DNA of 9,204 bases from Selenomonas sp. (lineage in GTDB: Bacteria; Bacillota; Negativicutes; Selenomonadales; Selenomonadaceae), in contig JABZYJ010000072.1 in the NCBI GenBank assembly GCA_015265235.1, positions 1 to 9,204 of the forward strand, given 5' to 3'. A model generated the notes under the pieces. That model made no database searches. It was given only the letters and a program-made list of their open reading frames with translations, and was not told the DNA's origin. The position numbers and the translations under genes were made by a program. Within the stretch, counting starts at the first letter, position 1; each line of letters begins with the position of its first letter. This document shows positions 6,968 to 9,204 of this stretch, one piece after another.

Positions 6968-7201
6968 CAAGAAGGTGCGCCTTAGGTGTGCGTATGTCTT
7001 ATCAATGTCTAACCTACAGATTTTCTAGGGAATCCGATTTGATTTCGGTCAAAGTGAAACACTTCGGTGAACGCGGAAGCCGAACTTAGGGTACCCACCT
7101 GCTTTACGCAGGTATAGACATATAGGACGTACGGCATTTCAGACCCCTCTCTTCCGGTCAGAGCGGAACTGCCGCAGGGCAGCTTGGTTCTGACCTTTTT
7201 T
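6968..7201 (+). ncRNA. ssrS: Structured non-coding RNA, candidate 6S RNA (SsrS)
   Basis: A non-coding stretch bounded by its own promoter (-10 at 6956-6961) and a strong terminator (7156-7201). The part before the terminator, about 185 nt, matches the usual size of 6S RNA. It can fold as a rod. ATGTCTA-ACCT (7005-7015) pairs with AGGT-a-TAGACAT (7110-7121) with one bulge. TTCGGT (7044-7049) pairs with GCCGAA (7079-7084) to close an apical region. Between these lies an unpaired region resembling the 6S central bubble. Its 3' strand contains CTTAGGGTACCCACCTG and can form a local hairpin (ACCTGC with GCAGGT, 7097-7113). From memory that strand resembles known 6S sequences, but I could not run a covariance model. 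6S RNA binds the sigma-A RNA polymerase holoenzyme by mimicking an open promoter. The alternative is a leader or riboswitch for the FtsA-like gene. I recognise no known riboswitch core, T-box, tmRNA, RNase P or SRP signature. Confidence 0.55.
7156..7201 (+). terminator. Rho-independent terminator of the structured RNA
   Basis: The outer stem GGTCAGA (7156-7162) pairs with TCTGACC (7189-7195). The inner stem CTGCC (7169-7173) pairs with GGCAG (7178-7182) around a 4-base loop. Six T residues (7196-7201) follow. It separates the RNA from the FtsA-like gene. Confidence 0.92.
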
Positions 7202-7283
7202 GTCGTATATTTCGCCCCCAATGAATGGCAGGAATTTTCCAAAATAACACGAATAAAAATATAGATAATACTATGTGTTTGAC

Positions 7284-7290
7284 AAGGGAG
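7284..7290 (+). promoter_or_regulatory. Ribosome binding site of the FtsA-like gene (decides the start)
   Basis: AAGGGAG lies 6 bases before the ATG at 7297. An in-frame ATG at 7273 has no such site and would place this one inside the coding region. Confidence 0.85.
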
Positions 7291-7296
7291 ATCGAA

Positions 7297-9204
7297 ATGT
7301 CGGATCTGGATACAACGAACGAAGAGACCGCTGCCGCATCTGCGCCCGCAAAGCGGCGCGGCCGCCCCAAGAAGCGCGTGCAGGAGGGAACGGAAACGGC
7401 GGCGAAGAAACGCGGCCGTCCGAAGAAAACCGAACAAGCCGCACCGACACGCCGCGAGCGCCCGAAGGAACTGGTCTTCGCGCTCGACATCGGGACACGC
7501 AGCGTGATCGGCATTGTCGCCGAACAGCGCAACGGACTGCTGCACATCCTAGCGACCGACCGCCTCGAGCACCGCACGCGTGCCATGCTCGACGGGCAGA
7601 TTCACGATGTGCCGCAGGTCGCCGCCATCATCCGTGAGGTCAAACACCGTCTCATGGAGCGTACAGGGCCGTTGACCAGTGCTGCTGTGGCGGCGGCAGG
7701 GCGCGCCCTCTACACGATGACAGCGGATGCCGAGCAGGACTTCACGGGCACGATTACACCCGCGCAGCAGCGCGACCTCGATTTTGCGGGCGTGCAGGAG
7801 GCACAGAAGAAACTGGCCCACTCCCACACGGTCGATGATCCAACGCGCTACTACTGCGTCGGCTACAGCACGATCCGCTATACGCTCGACGGCAACGAGC
7901 TCAAGACGCTCATCGGGCAGCGCGGGCGCAAGGCGACGGCGACTGTCATTGCAACCTTTCTGCCGCGGCAGGTCGTGGACTCCATGCAGTCGGCCCTGCG
8001 CGAGACGCACCTCGAGATGCGCGCCCTCACACTCGAGCCGATTGCGGGCATCAATGTCCTCATCCCGCCTACAATGCGCCATCTGAATCTCGTGCTCGTC
8101 GATATCGGCGCAGGCACATCGGACGTCGCCATCACGCGCAACGGCTCGGTCATCGCCTACGGCATGGTGCCGATGGCGGGCGACGAGATCACCGAGTCCA
8201 TCTCGCGTGAGTACCTTCTCGACTTCAACATCGCTGAGGACATCAAGCGCAAGGCGGCGGACGGACAGGACGTCTCCTTTACCGACATTCTCGGCATGAA
8301 GCTCTCGCTCACCGCCGATCAGGTGCTCGCCGCCATAAAGCCCGGGGTCGAACATCTCGCGAACGCGATCGGCAAGCAGATCCTCGAACTGAACGGCGAA
8401 CCGCCGCAGGCGGTCATGCTGGGCGGCGGCGGCGCACGCACACCGATGATGACGGAGCTCGTAGCAGAGGCGCTCGGTATCCCCGTCGGCCGCGTCGCCG
8501 TGCGTCATCCTGACACAGTGGACGGCGTCGCCGATCTGCCCGAGGAGCTGCGTGCCCCCGACGCAGTCACGCCGCTCGGCATCCTGAAGATCGCTTCGAT
8601 CAACACGCTGCATTTCCTCGCGGTCTGGATCAACGACATCGAGTACAGTCTCTTCAACTTCCGCGAGCTCAACGTCTCCGACGCTCTCCTCGCGGCGGGC
8701 ATCAGCCTGCGCAAGTACAACGGGCGCCCCGGCATGGGGCTGATGCTGACCGTGAACGGCGAGCGGCGGAGCTTCCCGGGGACGATGGGAACGCTCGCCC
8801 AGATCACCATCGACGGCAAGAGCGCGAGCCTCGACTCCCCCATTCACGACGACTGCCGCATCAAGCTCGTCGCAGGAGAGAACGGAACCCAGCCGACCGT
8901 GCGTCTCAGTGACGTGATCGGCAGCACGAATGGCTACAATGTCGTGCTCAACGGAGAGGAGACGTCCGTCCCCGCGAGCATTCTCATCAACGACGCCGTG
9001 CCCGAGGGCGACCCGATTCTGCGCGACGGCGACACCGTTGTCTCGCGCCGTGACCGCACCCTCGGCGAGGTGCTGCGCGCGGCGCATCTCCCGCCGACGG
9101 GACGGCGCATCTCCTACACGCTGAACGGAGAGGCGCGCCGCTTCTCCGCCCTCCCGAAGATCACACTGAACGATGCGCCCGCCGCGCTCTCCACCATCCT
9201 GCGC
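7297..9204 (+). CDS. FtsA/PilM-type actin-like ATPase with N-terminal AT-hook-like motifs (runs off right edge)
   Basis: The frame is open for 636 codons to the window end. Residues 60 to about 432 form an FtsA-type actin fold: phosphate-1 LDIGTRSVIGIV (63-74), an inserted SHS2-like 1C region (about 125-240), phosphate-2 VDIGAGTSD (268-276) and the adenosine motif MLGGGGART (374-382). FtsA ties FtsZ to the membrane and PilM acts in pilus assembly. Neither ftsZ nor pilus genes are visible here, so the role is open. Residues 1-58 are a charged tail with two AT-hook-like cores, RGRPKK at 21-26 and 39-44. Residues from about 483 onward hold three related beta-rich units, each opening with V/L-NGE (487, 551 and 609). 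The start is set by AAGGGAG 6 bases before the ATG. The AT-rich 7233-7275 has TATAGA and GATAAT as possible -10 elements but no convincing -35. Confidence 0.9.
   Translation, partial: MSDLDTTNEETAAASAPAKRRGRPKKRVQEGTETAAKKRGRPKKTEQAAPTRRERPKELVFALDIGTRSVIGIVAEQRNGLLHILATDRLEHRTRAMLDGQIHDVPQVAAIIREVKHRLMERTGPLTSAAVAAAGRALYTMTADAEQDFTGTITPAQQRDLDFAGVQEAQKKLAHSHTVDDPTRYYCVGYSTIRYTLDGNELKTLIGQRGRKATATVIATFLPRQVVDSMQSALRETHLEMRALTLEPIAGINVLIPPTMRHLNLVLVDIGAGTSDVAITRNGSVIAYGMVPMAGDEITESISREYLLDFNIAEDIKRKAADGQDVSFTDILGMKLSLTADQVLAAIKPGVEHLANAIGKQILELNGEPPQAVMLGGGGARTPMMTELVAEALGIPVGRVAVRHPDTVDGVADLPEELRAPDAVTPLGILKIASINTLHFLAVWINDIEYSLFNFRELNVSDALLAAGISLRKYNGRPGMGLMLTVNGERRSFPGTMGTLAQITIDGKSASLDSPIHDDCRIKLVAGENGTQPTVRLSDVIGSTNGYNVVLNGEETSVPASILINDAVPEGDPILRDGDTVVSRRDRTLGEVLRAAHLPPTGRRISYTLNGEARRFSALPKITLNDAPAALSTILR
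7351..7431 (+). other. Region encoding two AT-hook-like motifs
   Basis: Codons 19-45 encode KRRGRPKKR and KKRGRPKKT, each with the Gly-Arg-Pro core flanked by basic residues that defines AT-hooks, the minor-groove binders of AT-rich DNA. The Gly-Arg-Pro cores are at residues 22-24 and 40-42, 18 residues apart. A degenerate third copy, RRERPKE, follows at 52-58, directly before the actin-like domain. Confidence 0.75.
8743..9204 (+). repeat. Region encoding three related C-terminal beta-rich units
   Basis: Starting at residues 483, 547 and 605, the protein shows LTVNGERRSF, VVLNGEETSV and SYTLNGEARRF. Each is followed by a short strand (QITIDG, SILIND, KITLND). The second unit continues into a DGD turn (578-580) and a helix-like segment. 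The period is about 58-64 residues. The third unit is cut by the window end, so the copy number is at least three. Confidence 0.6.

Noticed and set aside
6968..7201. T-box or metabolite riboswitch controlling the FtsA-like gene
   Set aside because: No T-box consensus or known aptamer core was recognised. A gap of about 95 bases follows the terminator, and the body is better explained as a free 6S-like RNA. I did not exclude a new riboswitch class.
7273..7299. Upstream in-frame ATG as start of the FtsA-like gene
   Set aside because: It has no Shine-Dalgarno sequence, while AAGGGAG sits 6 bases before the ATG at 7297.
7009..7545. 178-codon open frame on the minus strand over the RNA gene and the FtsA-like start
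   Set aside because: Crosses a promoter-to-terminator RNA unit and the start of a real gene, with no ribosome binding site or domain.
7549..9087. 512-codon open frame on the minus strand opposite the FtsA-like gene
   Set aside because: Antisense to a frame with clear actin-fold motifs. Composition is typical of a shadow.
1..9204. CRISPR array, phage, transposase or defence genes
   Set aside because: No regularly spaced repeats and no transposase, integrase, nuclease or toxin domains were seen in any supported frame.

Overview
The window looks like a chromosomal housekeeping region of a GC-rich member of the Firmicutes, most likely class Negativicutes (Selenomonas-like). This is an inference from the protein sequences, the miaB-mutS-mutL gene order, the near-consensus sigma-A promoters and purine-rich Shine-Dalgarno sites, and the FtsA-like gene at the right edge. 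No plasmid, phage or complete insertion sequence genes are visible.

Layout. Reading the minus strand from right to left: dhaL (orphan dihydroxyacetone kinase ADP-binding subunit) has its own extended -10 promoter and an intrinsic terminator. gltX (glutamyl-tRNA synthetase) follows, with its ribosome binding site touching that terminator's U-tract. Next come a consensus sigma-A promoter, tRNA-Gly(GCC), tRNA-Cys(GCA) and a second intrinsic terminator. Then come miaB (tRNA methylthiotransferase), a 160-base nested inverted repeat, mutS, and the first 29 codons of mutL, which overlaps mutS by 4 bases. On the plus strand, after a divergent intergenic region, a promoter drives a roughly 230-nt structured RNA, best read as a 6S-like (SsrS) RNA, which ends in a strong terminator. 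An FtsA/PilM-type actin-like ATPase gene starts about 95 bases further on and runs off the right edge.

How the parts relate. The minus-strand block is translation fidelity (gltX, tRNAs, miaB) followed by replication fidelity (mutS, mutL). tRNA-Cys(GCA) carries A36-A37-A38, the signature of a MiaA/MiaB substrate, and lies directly upstream of miaB.

The most unusual items are two AT-hook-like motifs in the basic N-terminal tail of the FtsA-like protein, its repeated C-terminal beta-rich modules, the long nested inverted repeat between miaB and mutS, and the structured RNA with its own promoter and terminator. I found no clearly new defence or mobile system. Most of the window is core genome.
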